Assembly: GCA_963678675.1 (NCBI GenBank)
Contig: OY783194.1
Coordinates: forward strand, 10,012,607-10,076,606
Direction of reading: 5' to 3'
Length of the DNA stretch: 64,000 nucleotides
DNA from: Xiphydria camelus
Lineage: Eukaryota; Arthropoda; Insecta; Hymenoptera; Xiphydriidae
Part shown: piece by piece, positions 54,459-64,000 of the stretch
Layout of the letters: each line of letters begins with the position of its first letter
How positions within the stretch are numbered: position 1 is the first letter of the stretch
Position numbers and translations under genes: made by a program
Notes under the pieces: model-generated
Told to the model about the DNA's origin: nothing
The model's input: the letters and a program-made list of their open reading frames with translations, nothing else
Database searches by the model: none

Positions 54459-54932
54459 GTGATCCACATCGAGGATTTTACCGCTAGGTTACACGGGAAG
54501 AAGATTTTTTCGACGCTCGACGTAGTGCGCGCCTACTATCATGTTCCTGTAGCTGAGGCGGACATTCCTAAAACTACGGTCACAACGCCGTTCGGGGCTT
54601 TCGAGTTTCTTGTCATGCCGTTCGGACTACGAAATGCAGCTCAAACGTTTCAACGTTTCATCGACACCGTTCTTCGAGGTTTGGATTTCGTACATGCATA
54701 TATCGATGACATCCTCATTGCTTCAGAGGACGAGATAACTCACAGGAAACATTTACGACTCGTTCTGGAGCGTCTTCAGAAATACGGAGTTATAATAAAC
54801 CTTAACAAGTGTCATTTCGGCGTTGAAGAAGTTAAATATTTGGGTTACATCGTTAACAAAGACAGTTGTAAACCACCAATGGAGCGCGTTGAAGCAATCC
54901 TTTCCTACAAGAAACCGGAAACGATTATCTAA
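54459..54932 (+). pseudogene. CsRn1-like reverse transcriptase core
   Basis: FSTLDVVRAYYHVPVAEADI (first Asp), FGAFEFLVMPFGLRNAAQTF, FVHAYIDDILIASE (YIDD) and VKYLGYIVNKDSCKPP. Ends at a TAA within KKPETII*, then continues in frame as MRRFLGVINFYRR. Confidence 0.92.
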
Positions 54933-55595
54933 ATGCGGCGATTTTTAGGCGTAATTAATTTTTATCGACGTTTTTTCAAGGGAGCAGCGGAAATACAAGC
55001 TCCGCTTACCGAATACCTTCGGGATTCCAAGAAGAATGATCGACGTCCGATTCAATGGACTGAAGAGGCTGGAGAAGCTTTTGAACGATGCAAGCAGTCC
55101 CTCGCAGAAGCCGTACTGTTGGCGCATCCAGCGGAAAATCTTCCACTCTCACTAACCTGCGACGCTTCGGATATAGCTATCGGTGCTGTTTTGGAACAAA
55201 AAGAGGATGGAGTTTGGAAGCCGCTCGGTTTCTTTTCAAAGAAGTTGGACTCGACTCAGCAAAAATACAGCACGTACGACAGCGAACTTCTGGCGACCTA
55301 CTCCGCAGTAAAATTTTTCAAGTTTTTTCTCGAAGCTCGTGAGTTTGTGATACGCACGGATCACAAGCCTCTAGTTTACGCGTTTGTCCAACATCCCGAG
55401 AAAGCCTTTCCTCGACAAAGACAACAGCTAGACTTTATAGCTCAATTTAGTACCGAGATCAGCCATCTTTCTGGAGTCGGAAACGTCGTCGCTGACGCTT
55501 TTTTCCGGCTTAACGAAATTTCGATGCCAACCATCGTTACGACGCAACAGCTTCAAGATGCTCAAGAAGAGGACGCAGAACTGCTCGAGTTCTGA
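54933..55595 (+). pseudogene. CsRn1-like RT thumb and RNase H
   Basis: RRFLGVINFYRRFFKGAAEI, then RNase H: LTCDASDIAIGAVLEQ, KYSTYDSELLATYSAVKFF, FVIRTDHKPLVYAF and GNVVADAFFRL (usually ADALSR; changed here). Open through to TGA at 55595. Confidence 0.9.
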
Positions 55596-55606
55596 GGTCA
55601 AATACT

Positions 55607-56020
55607 TTGTTGAATCTGCAACGACTCACAGTCGAAGGACAAGGTTTCCTTTACTGTGACGTGTCCACGAGTATCGTTCGACCATACGTTTCGGGACCTT
55701 TTCGACAGAAGGTTTTCGCAGCGGTACATAACCTTTCTCACCCGAGCGGAAAATCGACCTGCGAAATTATTCGTGAACGCTTCGTGTGGCCATCAATGAA
55801 GAAGGACATTCTAGACTGGACGCGTACGTGTATCCAATGTCAACGTTCAAAGATTCAACGTTACACGAGGAACGAGCCACAGAAAATTCCGATGCCAAAT
55901 GGTCGTTTCGAACATGTACACCTTGTCGGCCCATTGCCGCCAGTTAATGAGTATAAATACTTACTGACGATGATCGACCGTTTTACTCGTTGGCCTGAAG
56001 CTATCATGATTTCTTTATTC
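55607..56020 (+). pseudogene. CsRn1-like integrase, truncated
   Basis: HHCC finger with VHNLSHPSGKSTCEIIRERF and WTRTCIQCQRSKIQ, then FEHVHLVGPLPPVNEYKYLL (catalytic Asp changed in HVHLVGPL), DRFTRWPEAIMISLFN. The core breaks off here; the remaining catalytic residues are absent. Confidence 0.85.
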
Positions 56021-56229
56021 AATACAATGGATCCGCCCTCAATCGGAATCACCCGTCCTTATACACTCGCTATTACTATAATAGAAGTTCGATGCCGACT
56101 CGTACACGTGCTCTCGTTACAACGGTCAAGCGAAGAAGGAAACGCTTGATCAAAATGCTCGACTAGCGTTTTATCTAGTGCGGAGACGCAACCATAGAGA
56201 GCGCAACACTCTCCACCACACCGCACCAC

Positions 56230-56514
56230 ACCCGCTCCGTACCACACTCTCGATCTCTCTGCGCGAAGATCGAATCTCAGTGGGAATGAAATCACTCACA
56301 AGCAATACAGAATAACTCTTTATTGCCTTCGTGAAAGCAGGGAAAGGAAGAAGGCGGAAACCGATCGCGGCCGTGTCGAACAGTCCGTAGTCAAGAACTC
56401 GAATAACAGAATAGCGGAATGACAAAAGGAAGAAAAGAAGGCGTAACAAGCGCCTAACGCGATCGGTGCACCTCCTCTAGAGTCGGCCTTGGAACGCGGC
56501 ACAGGCCTGCCACA
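56230..56514 (-). repeat. Inverted LTR copy of the CsRn1-like element
   Basis: The reverse complement of the 5' LTR at high identity from CTCGATCTCTCTGCGCG to CAGGCCTGCCACA. Two LTRs of one insertion should be direct repeats. Confidence 0.88.
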
Positions 56515-56529
56515 GGGCCATTACATATT

Positions 56530-56875
56530 TTTGTGGCGCCATCTTTCAGCTTGTGGTCAAAGTAGATAAACCATACAAAGACACCATGATAGAGAACTTT
56601 CTCAACGATTCGATCCGCATTGTAACGCGGTTTTTTTTGAAATGTGGACTTACACCATCTGGTTCTGAAGAGCTCATTTATGACTGTGATACTATTAAAC
56701 GGTACGAACCCTTGTGTCGAATTCCATTTATCCGCTCGTTATTTCTCGATAGAATAGCAATCCTATTTAGTATAGAATATTTGAATTTACCGCTATAAAA
56801 TCTAGTAACCCTTGAAGGTTGTACGGCCTTAGGATCTAATCTAGTTGCATATGCGACACTGTACAAATTTTCATG
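56530..56875. other. Unassigned
   Basis: A short plus-strand frame (56553-56798) starts MVKVDKPYKDTMIENF; I do not recognise it and see no linked exon. Confidence 0.3.
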
Positions 56876-57003
56876 TACCGTATGTCCGCGATCAATCAAA
56901 CCATAGCAAAATTGCGAGTTTTCATGAGCACCCCCGTGGGTTTCCTCATCCAATAGAATCACCGGAGAAGCGTGAATGCGCATGCGTAGTCATTCGCAAG
57001 TTC
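56876..57003. repeat. Copy of the 7940-8103 segment
   Basis: CCGTATGTCCGCGATCAATC to GCGTAGTCATTCGCAAG is the inverse of the promoter-region segment of the CACTA-like element, with scattered changes. Confidence 0.75.
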
Positions 57004-57060
57004 AGATCGGTTATTTCGATAACCGATGTCCGTATGTTGATGTCCATACGACCGATGTCC

Positions 57061-57260
57061 ATATGACCTTGAAATTTACCTTCGGCCGGGCTTGGTGGCC
57101 GGGGCGAATTCGAGCAATTTTTACCGGTAGAAGTCGAGTCGGTAGTTAGAGTTTGTGTCAATTCGCGAGATCGAAGCGGACCTCGAAATCATAAATTTGC
57201 GAATAATGGAAATTACTCACCATAATTCACAAATCCACGATTTCAAGTCGACACGTTCAA
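57061..57260. repeat. Diverged copy of the 173-512 foldback MITE
   Basis: TACCTTCGGCCGGGCTTGGT and TTTTTACCGGTAGAAGTCGA match the left arm of 173-512; the right arm is truncated after the centre. Confidence 0.8.
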
Positions 57261-57428
57261 GTCGCCCATGGAAATAAATGCTTCTTGATATCTTTTTGAT
57301 TTTTTCAGTATTTTATATGGTTGTACTTTACCCTTTCGAAAGAAGACCGGGTTGTAATCACAGCCTGTGAGGGCATGAAAACAGCGTGCGAGAATCACGA
57401 ATGGCGAATATTCGCCGAATGCACGCAT
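57243..57428 (-). pseudogene. Fragment of an unknown element-type protein
   Basis: Reads ILARCFHALTGCDYNPVFFR then KVQPYKILKKSKRYQEAF. The HALTGCD followed by a GK-type motif recurs in uncharacterised, repeat-associated animal proteins; I cannot name the family. Confidence 0.45.
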
Positions 57429-57429
57429 T

Positions 57430-58330
57430 GTCTAGGACCGGCTTTAGCACAGATCTAGCAGTATGTTTACGATGAAATTTTGGTCTCCCATTTTAAATAA
57501 ACAATCTCTTATATGCCCTTTATATCACCTACAATTCTTAGCTTGCCCAATATATAATAAAAGTGGGATAGACGCTGTGGTTGAAGAGCAAGTTCAAAAT
57601 CGATTATCTCGAAAGATAGAAGATAGAAGTTTAGATAAAAAGTGTTTATCTGTATTTTTACTGTAAAAAAGATACTATGCATTTTTTACATATCTCCACT
57701 GCGTTTCAAGATAATCGAGTTCAAAGTTAAACAGAGACTTTAACCCTTTGGGCACCCAGGGTAGGTAAACTCGGCCACCTACGACTGGCAGACCAGTCAT
57801 TCTACGTTCAGTAATCTTTCTTTAACGCAAATTAAAATTTTGAGCCTGCTTGAAATTCCTTAACTAAAATCGTCGCTGGCTCTCCATCTATAGCGTTTAG
57901 GACCCTTCTTTCAGCGTATCCGTAAAATGATATATATGAGAAGCCAGACTAAAGGGCGCAAAGTTAGTTGTGAGTTGCTTGTATTTCGTTTGTCCCATTT
58001 TTAATTTTCTGGATTTTACCGCGTCAAATGGCCGGCCATACGGAGCTCGTGTAGTCTGCGATCGGAGCCGCGACCTTTCTCGAGTAACCACCGTGCATTA
58101 CTGTACATTCTTTCGTATATGTGTGTGTGTATATTAATTCATAATTATTATTGCAAAAAAAGCAACAGAACGGTCGAAAGATACAGTGACAGGCAACGTG
58201 TAAAATAAACTTTCCATTTCGTTAACGTCAATGAACACTGAACATTCTTTCGTGTGTTATATTTAAAAAAAAACAAAACGTTTGGCCAAACGTTAGTCAT
58301 CCTGCCAAACCGATTTCCATCTATGATATC
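57430..58330. other. No recognised feature
   Basis: Mixed composition with a short GT microsatellite near 58116. No coding or repeat assignment. Confidence 0.4.
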
Positions 58331-58333
58331 CCA

Positions 58334-59290
58334 TCATTGGTTGCCCAAGCTTTTCGAGTCAAAGTCTCGAGCTGGCGTGGGAGCCTTGCGTTTTGTGCCT
58401 TTGCACCTCGCGCTGCCGTCGTCGGTGAAAGAGGCAGAGATCGCGGAAAGGGCATTGTCGCTGTCCGCCCCTCCGTCGTAGTCCTCCCCGCCACTGCTGG
58501 CGTCCATCCTCGTCACTCGCGCGTTTAAACCGGGCGACGGTATCAAGGACCAGTCGGGTCCAAATCCACCGCGCTTGCGCCGGCCGCAACTGCGGCGGGA
58601 AGGGGTCCGCATCGTAGGAGGCAATGGCGTCGTTTTTTCCCTTGATATCGAGCAAAAACCGTGGTATCGGGCTGAGCGAATTCAACGGCGGCGATGCAAC
58701 ACCGGAGGTAATCACGCAGGAGGGACCGGCCTCCTGCGAGTTTCCACGCCCGTTTTCCGGGGTGGCCCCGTCGGAATCCTCGACGATCCCGTTACCGGGT
58801 CGTTTCGGGCTGCCGGTGGAGGCCATCTTGGTACCCGGTACCGAGTCTCGACCGGCTTTTCGCCGGCGAGATGATATTCACGCACTTAATACGCAATTAA
58901 CTATCACGCACCAAGTACCGCACACCCACACAACACTTTCCAAACACTCGAAAACGCAAAGCGAACTATCCGCGAAAATTCCGAAAATAAATCCGGAGCC
59001 GACACGGACGCGACCGGTCTCGAGCAAGTCCAAGCCGCCGTGTTGCTCATGCCCTAGATTTTCCACTTCAAGATTCTCCGGACCAGATCCGGTGATGACC
59101 ACGTCAGGTCTGCCCGCTACAACTGAGGTGCCCGCAGCCCTAACGCACGTGGGGGTGCTACCCACATTGACCAGAAACACTCAATAGCTCCGGACATCAG
59201 ATCAAGGAGTCTGTTCCCATGCGCATTAGTGTCCCGGCAACCCCAGGACCGCGAAAAAAAAAAGGTGTGAGTGCCGTTGTACTCACGGAG
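58334..59290 (-). pseudogene. R1-type LINE, 5' UTR and ORF1 N-terminal part
   Basis: The presumed 5' end is CTCCGTGAGTACAACGGCAC at 59290. ORF1 starts at 58826 (MASTGSPKRPGNG, PPLNSLSPIPRFLLD) and, after a frameshift near 58600, continues as GPDWSLIPSPGLNARVTRMD and RCKGTKRKAPTPARDF to about 58334. Low-complexity, basic N-termini of this kind are usual for R1-clade ORF1. ORF2 is absent. Confidence 0.55.
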
Positions 59291-59304
59291 GATGTGTAAA
59301 CATC

Positions 59305-60375
59305 TTACAATTATCTGCGGTCCGAGTAAGTTTGCTGTTGAGCGTGCAAGCTGTCTTCAATGTCAATTTCTTCACTGACATCTTCGGTGTGATGAGGCAG
59401 GGACACATTCTGAGAAAAGAATGACTCGTTAATGGTAATATCATAGAATTTGTAAAGAGGAGTATCGATGAGATAACGGAGCCAATCCTTGACAACACGT
59501 TTTCGAACCACGATAACTCGATTTGTGTATCTTTTTGCGTTTTATGTGAACATTTATAAAATAGTCATCATCAAGTTCTCGTGGCAGATAATGAACCATC
59601 GTATTTACGGAAATGGGAACATTTATAACTTGGCCCAAAATTCCATATTGACCTTGACCATGTCTAAGTCGTCTGATCTGCATAAACGGAAGACGAGGCG
59701 ATATCAAACGTTCCGTGACTATATCAAGATCTGGTAAATGATGTCGAGGTAGATACTTGAATCCGTTTGAAGTTGAATATGTCGGTATTTTTTCTTTTGC
59801 AATGAGCCATGGCAAGTGTTACAAACTCGAGCTGCTTCCAAATCCATGTTGGGAAATTCTGTTGCGAGAATAGTTATACAGTTAGGAGGTAGAGGTTTCA
59901 GGTTTTTCTCGTACCATAACCGGTCACACACAGAACATACATATCCAAAATGATTTTCTAGAAACTTCTCGTTGAATTTGCAGTGAGCTTCGGACATGTT
60001 GCAATAATGGATCATATCCAACTGTTGAAGATGTTGGTTGCCTTGGAGATGGTTCTTGATCGGAAGAACGGTCATCATTTGGAGTCGATTGAATTCTTGC
60101 AGTCGCAGTCGCAGTCGTAGCTGTTGCTTCACGACATCGAATTCTATAATCCCTTGAATTTCGTGCTGCAGTGGCTCTTTTATGCTGCAATCTTTCATTA
60201 GGCTCCGTGGATTCAGTGAGTGTCATTTCTCTTGCGCTGGTACCAGGCATCGGATCAGTAGATTGTTCTTCATTCGCACTTGTATTATCGAAACGTCTCT
60301 TTTTAGATGAGTGTGAATAGCCATAGACTCGTTTTTTTTTTCGGGCACGATAAAACGCATGGATATTCACGCATG
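59305..60375 (-). pseudogene. Helitron protein N-terminal part (DUF6570-like), broken
   Basis: In several frames: a basic start (about 60400-60200), then HYCNMSEAHCKFNEKFLENH, YVCSVCDRLWY, LEAARVCNTCHGSL, IPTYSTSNGF, DLDIVTERLISPRLPFMQIR, GQVINVPISVNTMVHYLPRE and KDWLRYLIDTPLYKFYDITI. This order is the cysteine-rich N-terminal region of insect Helitron Rep/helicase proteins. At least three frameshifts. It ends at the LINE junction at 59291-59304; Rep and helicase domains are missing. Confidence 0.75.
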
Positions 60376-60654
60376 TACGCAGCAGCTGCAGTTTTCCTTT
60401 TTTTTACTTCTTCAGAAGTCTGTTTTTGTCTGTCTTCTCTTTGGAGCATTGCGCTATCTTTTTTCTATTCTTCGCCTGGTGAGTTGTGAGGAATCACACT
60501 AGTCGACGGAGATATCACTCCAGGTAAATCTTTACCAGCTTCGTTAGAAGACTGCCGGATGTTGTATATTATGTTGAATAGAGTTGTAGATGCCGGATTT
60601 GCTGAAGAGTTAGACAACATTTCATTATGTAATATAAATTCAAGAGAAATAATT

Positions 60655-60702
60655 ATTGATTGTTTCTCACCATGCATTAATACGTGGTGAGAAACAATCA
60701 AT
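60655..60702. repeat. Perfect 18-bp hairpin
   Basis: ATTGATTGTTTCTCACCA, 12-nt loop, exact complement. AT-rich tracts follow to 60800. Confidence 0.85.
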
Positions 60703-61024
60703 TTAAAACACTTTTTGTATATATGTGTATATAATAGTATATATATTTATATGTACTTTTATTTATATATAAATATATACATATTTATACATGATTTAGG
60801 CTCTATAACCTAAAAGCCCATAGTCAAACTATAATTTTTTTTGTGTATTATAGAACTATAGTTCTATGGATAGTGTATAATGAAGCAATTATCACTATAT
60901 TCTATTATTACGTATTTATACTCACCAATTTTTATAACTTATAAGACACACAGAAACACACTGCACTTAACACGTATTTTCACTAGAAAGTAATCCTCGC
61001 GTCCACGCGAGTGTGTGCATGGGC
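60703..61024. other. AT-rich, no gene
   Basis: TATATA-type low-complexity sequence at 60715-60790 and a short TAGAACTATAGTTCTA palindrome near 60850. Confidence 0.55.
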
Positions 61025-61156
61025 AGCTTGCGCGAATAGTATGCGCAGTAGCGCCACACACACATTGACGCAGTCACATGTACACGGGCTTACGTCTGAC
61101 GCTCGATTTCTCAGGAAGGTTCCACCGTAGAGCGATAGCATAGATGTTTACATATC
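61025..61156 (-). repeat. Helitron-like 5' segment, copy 3 (inverted)
   Basis: The reverse complement matches 33206-33330 (GATATGTAAACATC, CGTAGAGCGATAGCATAGA on the plus strand). Confidence 0.85.
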
Positions 61157-61169
61157 AAAAAACCCCAAG

Positions 61170-62390
61170 CGATCAGGAGTGGCGAGCCCCTATGCCGAAG
61201 AACCTCATCTCTAATTTCGTCTAGAGCCTCCTCAAAATCACCAATATGCAGGTTAAGCGACAGGTAGCAACTCACCAGAACCACACCTCCACACGTTATA
61301 GAGACAAAGCCCCGACCCGCGTATCACAGGACACACGGGAAGGGAGCCGTATCTCGCTGGACTCTTGGGGCCCCTCATCCTGTGTGCATACGCTTTACCG
61401 TCACCGAAGCAAATCAAACATCTCGCCTCAAACTCACAGACAACTCACAGTTAAAGCAATTGTCCCGCCTGTTCACTTGGTCCGGGCAAACAGCCCGAAC
61501 GTGACCGAATTTCCAGCACTTAAAGCACTGTAAAGGTGGAGCTTCCATAAGCTCCACTCTGGCCACCGTCCAGCCGATACGCATACGGCCCGTGGTACTC
61601 GCCTGTACCGCCGCAGCAACCGGCATCTTCACCCACGCCGTGAAAAGGCCACGCCTCATTGGTCTGATGGCGCCGACCTTCATCTCACCAGGGTTACAAC
61701 CGCCAATGTTGCTGATCGCAACTGCAACCTTTTCGGGAGTCGCGGAATCAGCCAACTCTAGGACGCGGACTTCAGCCATCTTGACCGGAACCCTAATTGT
61801 GGACCTGCCTCCAAACACCTCAGCTAGTCTTCAAGCTAGCAGCCCCGCCTTTTCATGGGCCTGATTCCCAAAGGGGAATAAAGATTGAGATCATCACAGC
61901 CTGTGTGAACCTTTCTAATCTTCGGCTTATCGATGCCCAACTCTTCAAGCGACACCTTCTCCTTCGCCTTGGCAATAGCATCCGCGTAAGAAAAGTTCTC
62001 ACCCTTGCGGGTGATTGTAATAACCGCCGACTTTGGGATCCTCCTACGAACCTTTGGGGGACGGATCGGCTTGCGACCAGACTCGCCAGCTGGGGCTTGA
62101 GTGTTAGCCACTCCAGCCGCCAGTAGAGGGGGGGGTAATGCTCTCCCTCCTCACACTCTTGCTCCCAACACCACCGTTTTTCCGGGTGTTCTTGTTTGAT
62201 TCCCGCGATTGCCGCAATCGTGTAGATCCTTTCGGGACCGGAGGGGGCATTACCTGCTCCATCTCGACCTCCGAGTCAGTCCTCAGACTGCGAGATCTCT
62301 TCCTCTTGATGTTTTTTATGTTTTTGCAAGGTTTGCAAATGCCCTTGGCAATTCCTGCATCATTACGATAATGAAGCTCCCCTCGAGCTA
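61170..62390 (-). pseudogene. R1-type LINE ORF1, central and zinc-knuckle part
   Basis: Pieces in order: KKHKKRKRSRSL-type basic region (about 62350-62120, broken), 62111-61836 with RRRIPKSAVITITRKGEN and SYADAIAKAKEKVSLEELGI, then 61818-61414 with STIRVPVKMAEVRVLELADS, TGRMRIGWTVARVELMEAPP and CFKCWKFGHVRAVC plus DNCFNC (CCHC knuckles). This is the RNA-binding region of R1/Jockey-group ORF1. ORF2 is missing; the sequence runs directly to the repeat at 61156. Confidence 0.85.
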
Positions 62391-62399
62391 GAATATGTC

Positions 62400-63300
62400 G
62401 AGATTGACCCTGGATTAACGAGTTAAAATGATCGCGGTAATACTAATCACTAAGGATCGATAATCAGAATTCCGAACATCATTTGTCGGAACAATATTGT
62501 TTTTGTAATATACGAATGTTGAAAGGATTGTTATTTGTTGTACGCAGTGCAAGTCAGGATGCTGCGCTTCCGAGTAGACGAGTGACAAAATGACAGAAAC
62601 ATATGACTTCTGATTCAGAGCCGCGTCTGTTCCGATAGATCGAAATGGAGATTGCCGTTTTTGAAATTCAACCACGGTTGGAGATTGCCGGGTTTGCAAC
62701 TAAACCGAAAATTCAACCTCATTTTTAAGTAAGTATAATTGAGCCGAATTTCCAGCCAAACGACACTATAAGTCGATCAGAATTACAATAAGGAACTCAA
62801 TTTCGCCAAAAAGTGGAGATTTCCGGTTTTGCAATAGACCCCTCATATGTAAACGTTTTTAAACATTATTTAAAAATAATGATAGCCAATTTATTACGAA
62901 AAAACAAAATGGGGGCCCATATTCCGATCAGTTCCTATACGCTATAGTATACGCTCTAAACAAAATATAAAATGATAGATATTATCATACACACAGATAC
63001 ACATCACGGCTATCAAATGCCGGTTGAAACGATTCTGGTTCCAATATGACGTCATGCGCAGACATGGACGAATCAGCATACCGGTTGGATGTACCGTAGT
63101 CGCGACGAGTGTGCTTAAGTGCAAAACTACACCATTCGTACTGCCTTTACTGTTCCTGATATCAATAGCCAATAGTGGTCGATACCCCCAAATGACGCGG
63201 TGGCTCTCGGTCGAGTAGCCTCAACCGACTCAATGTCGGTTTGTGTCGGACGGTATAGGCCACGCAGCCAGAGTCCCTAGGTAAATTTACACCCTGTATT
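62400..63300. other. No recognised feature
   Basis: Non-coding. GAGATTGCCG-type short repeats (62645, 62680, 62815) hint at a decayed element. Confidence 0.4.
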
Positions 63301-63301
63301 G

Positions 63302-63307
<6 letters not shown>

Positions 63308-63336
<29 letters not shown>
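63308..63336. repeat. (AC)n microsatellite
   Basis: About 14 uninterrupted AC units. Confidence 0.95.
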
Positions 63337-63339
<3 letters not shown>

Positions 63340-63340
<1 letters not shown>

Positions 63341-64000
63341 ATGATTGTGTCGCAATGAATATCGCTCCTTTGCAGTAAGAGTGAAATTACTCAAAAAAAA
63401 TGCGATTTATGAGAAACTGGCTTTTAAAATATTGAAAATATTCAAAGGTTAATATTTATCAGAGAATTTCAAATTGAAAATCCCTAATAATTCCCAATTT
63501 CTGATGTATAACAATTTTATTAGGGGTCTTAAGTTTTACCTTTTTTGATTTGCAGTACTAATGTACCTAAAATTCGATATCAGGATATCTCAAAAGAATT
63601 CAATAAGTTATACCAATATTATCTAACAAACGTAAGAGAGAACTATATAGAACGTAGGAGAGAATCTTTCTAGCTGACATGTCAGATAAGATTGTAAAAA
63701 CGGTTGATTTCTCGCTGATAGCCTAAGCCTTCAGCTTATAAGAAACTCGGTGTACCGTATCTTTATATTAGTGGTAACTAAGTTTCAGAGGAGTTTTAAA
63801 CTTTAAGAGCTTCGTTAAGTGTTTAATCGTGGCAAAGGTATTTTGTAAAAGTCAAAGAAAGGGACAATAGAAGTATCTACTTCTCATTGAATAATTTTTT
63901 TTCGAACTTATCGGAATGTTTGTATATAGTGCCAATCTGTTACTTATCCTATTAGTGGTTATAATACATGCTACTCCGCTGTTTAGAAATGTACCTACAA
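63340..64000. other. No recognised feature
   Basis: AT-rich sequence to the window edge. Confidence 0.45.

Larger units (their letters stand above)
53310..56514 (+). mobile_element. CsRn1-like Ty3/gypsy retrotransposon with inverted 3' LTR
   Basis: Has a 5' LTR (53310-53598), a tRNA-Trp primer site, and a protease-RT-RNase H-integrase polyprotein with two internal stops. The integrase stops in its core near 56020, and the second LTR (about 56230-56514) is reverse-oriented. A tRNA-Trp primer is characteristic of the CsRn1 clade. Confidence 0.88.

Noticed and set aside
57743..57800. Possible piggyBac left end (TTTAACCCTTTGGGCACCC)
   Set aside because: No matching inverted end with TTAA was found nearby.
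58575..59187. Plus-strand frame of about 187 codons
   Set aside because: It is the shadow of the LINE ORF1 and 5' UTR on the minus strand; Pro/Ser-rich with no recognisable domain.
61592..62126. Plus-strand frames opposite the zinc-knuckle ORF
   Set aside because: Complement of the R1-type ORF1, which has clear motifs.

Overview
This is an AT-rich piece of an insect nuclear genome. Spliced genes with GT-AG introns, several DUF4806-domain genes, and a dense mix of piggyBac, pogo, PIF/Harbinger, CACTA-like, Mutator-type, Ty3/gypsy, R1-type LINE and Helitron sequences suggest a hymenopteran, possibly an ant. That identification is inference; no rRNA, mitochondrial or other diagnostic gene is present. 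I see no bacterial operons, CRISPR arrays or complete tRNA genes.

The likely host content is small. It is a minus-strand cluster of DUF4806-type genes: a four-exon copy at 1933-3380, a single exon split by a transposon (4148-4315 continuing at 11336-11341), two 3' exons at 13530-14055, and two 5' exons at 30595-35446. The last two sets may be halves of one gene pushed apart by about 16.5 kb of insertions.

Layout: 0-4.3 kb, DUF4806 gene A and foldback MITEs. 4.3-11.3 kb, one 7.0 kb CACTA-like transposon with matching ends, a 2-bp target duplication, a long minus-strand transposase and a divergent plus-strand gene ending in a BEN domain. 11.3-14 kb, MITE cluster and DUF4806 3' exons. 14.7-18 kb, PIF/Harbinger element with transposase and a convergent MADF-type gene. 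18-24 kb, MITEs and a gutted Harbinger-like element. 24.5-30.3 kb, gypsy remnant holding a Mutator-type transposase fused to a DEDDh exonuclease. 30.5-36 kb, DUF4806 5' exons with a heavily nested intron. 37.4-41.9 kb, long-TIR foldback element containing an intact pogo transposon. 42.5-44.7 kb, ISL2EU-like element with THAP, SAP/SWIM fragments and a tandemly triplicated exon. 44.8-50.4 kb, degenerate gypsy element. 50.6-51.6 kb, piggyBac remnant. 53.3-56.5 kb, CsRn1-like LTR element with a tRNA-Trp primer site and one inverted LTR. 57-62.4 kb, R1-type LINE and Helitron fragments. 62.4-64 kb, no recognised feature beyond a microsatellite.

The strongest candidate for something unusual is the 4.3-11.3 kb element. 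Its eight-exon BEN-domain gene joins in phase through every exon, its ends are defined, and removing it restores a DUF4806 exon that aligns residue for residue with its neighbour. The Mutator-exonuclease fusion and the tandem exon triplication come next.
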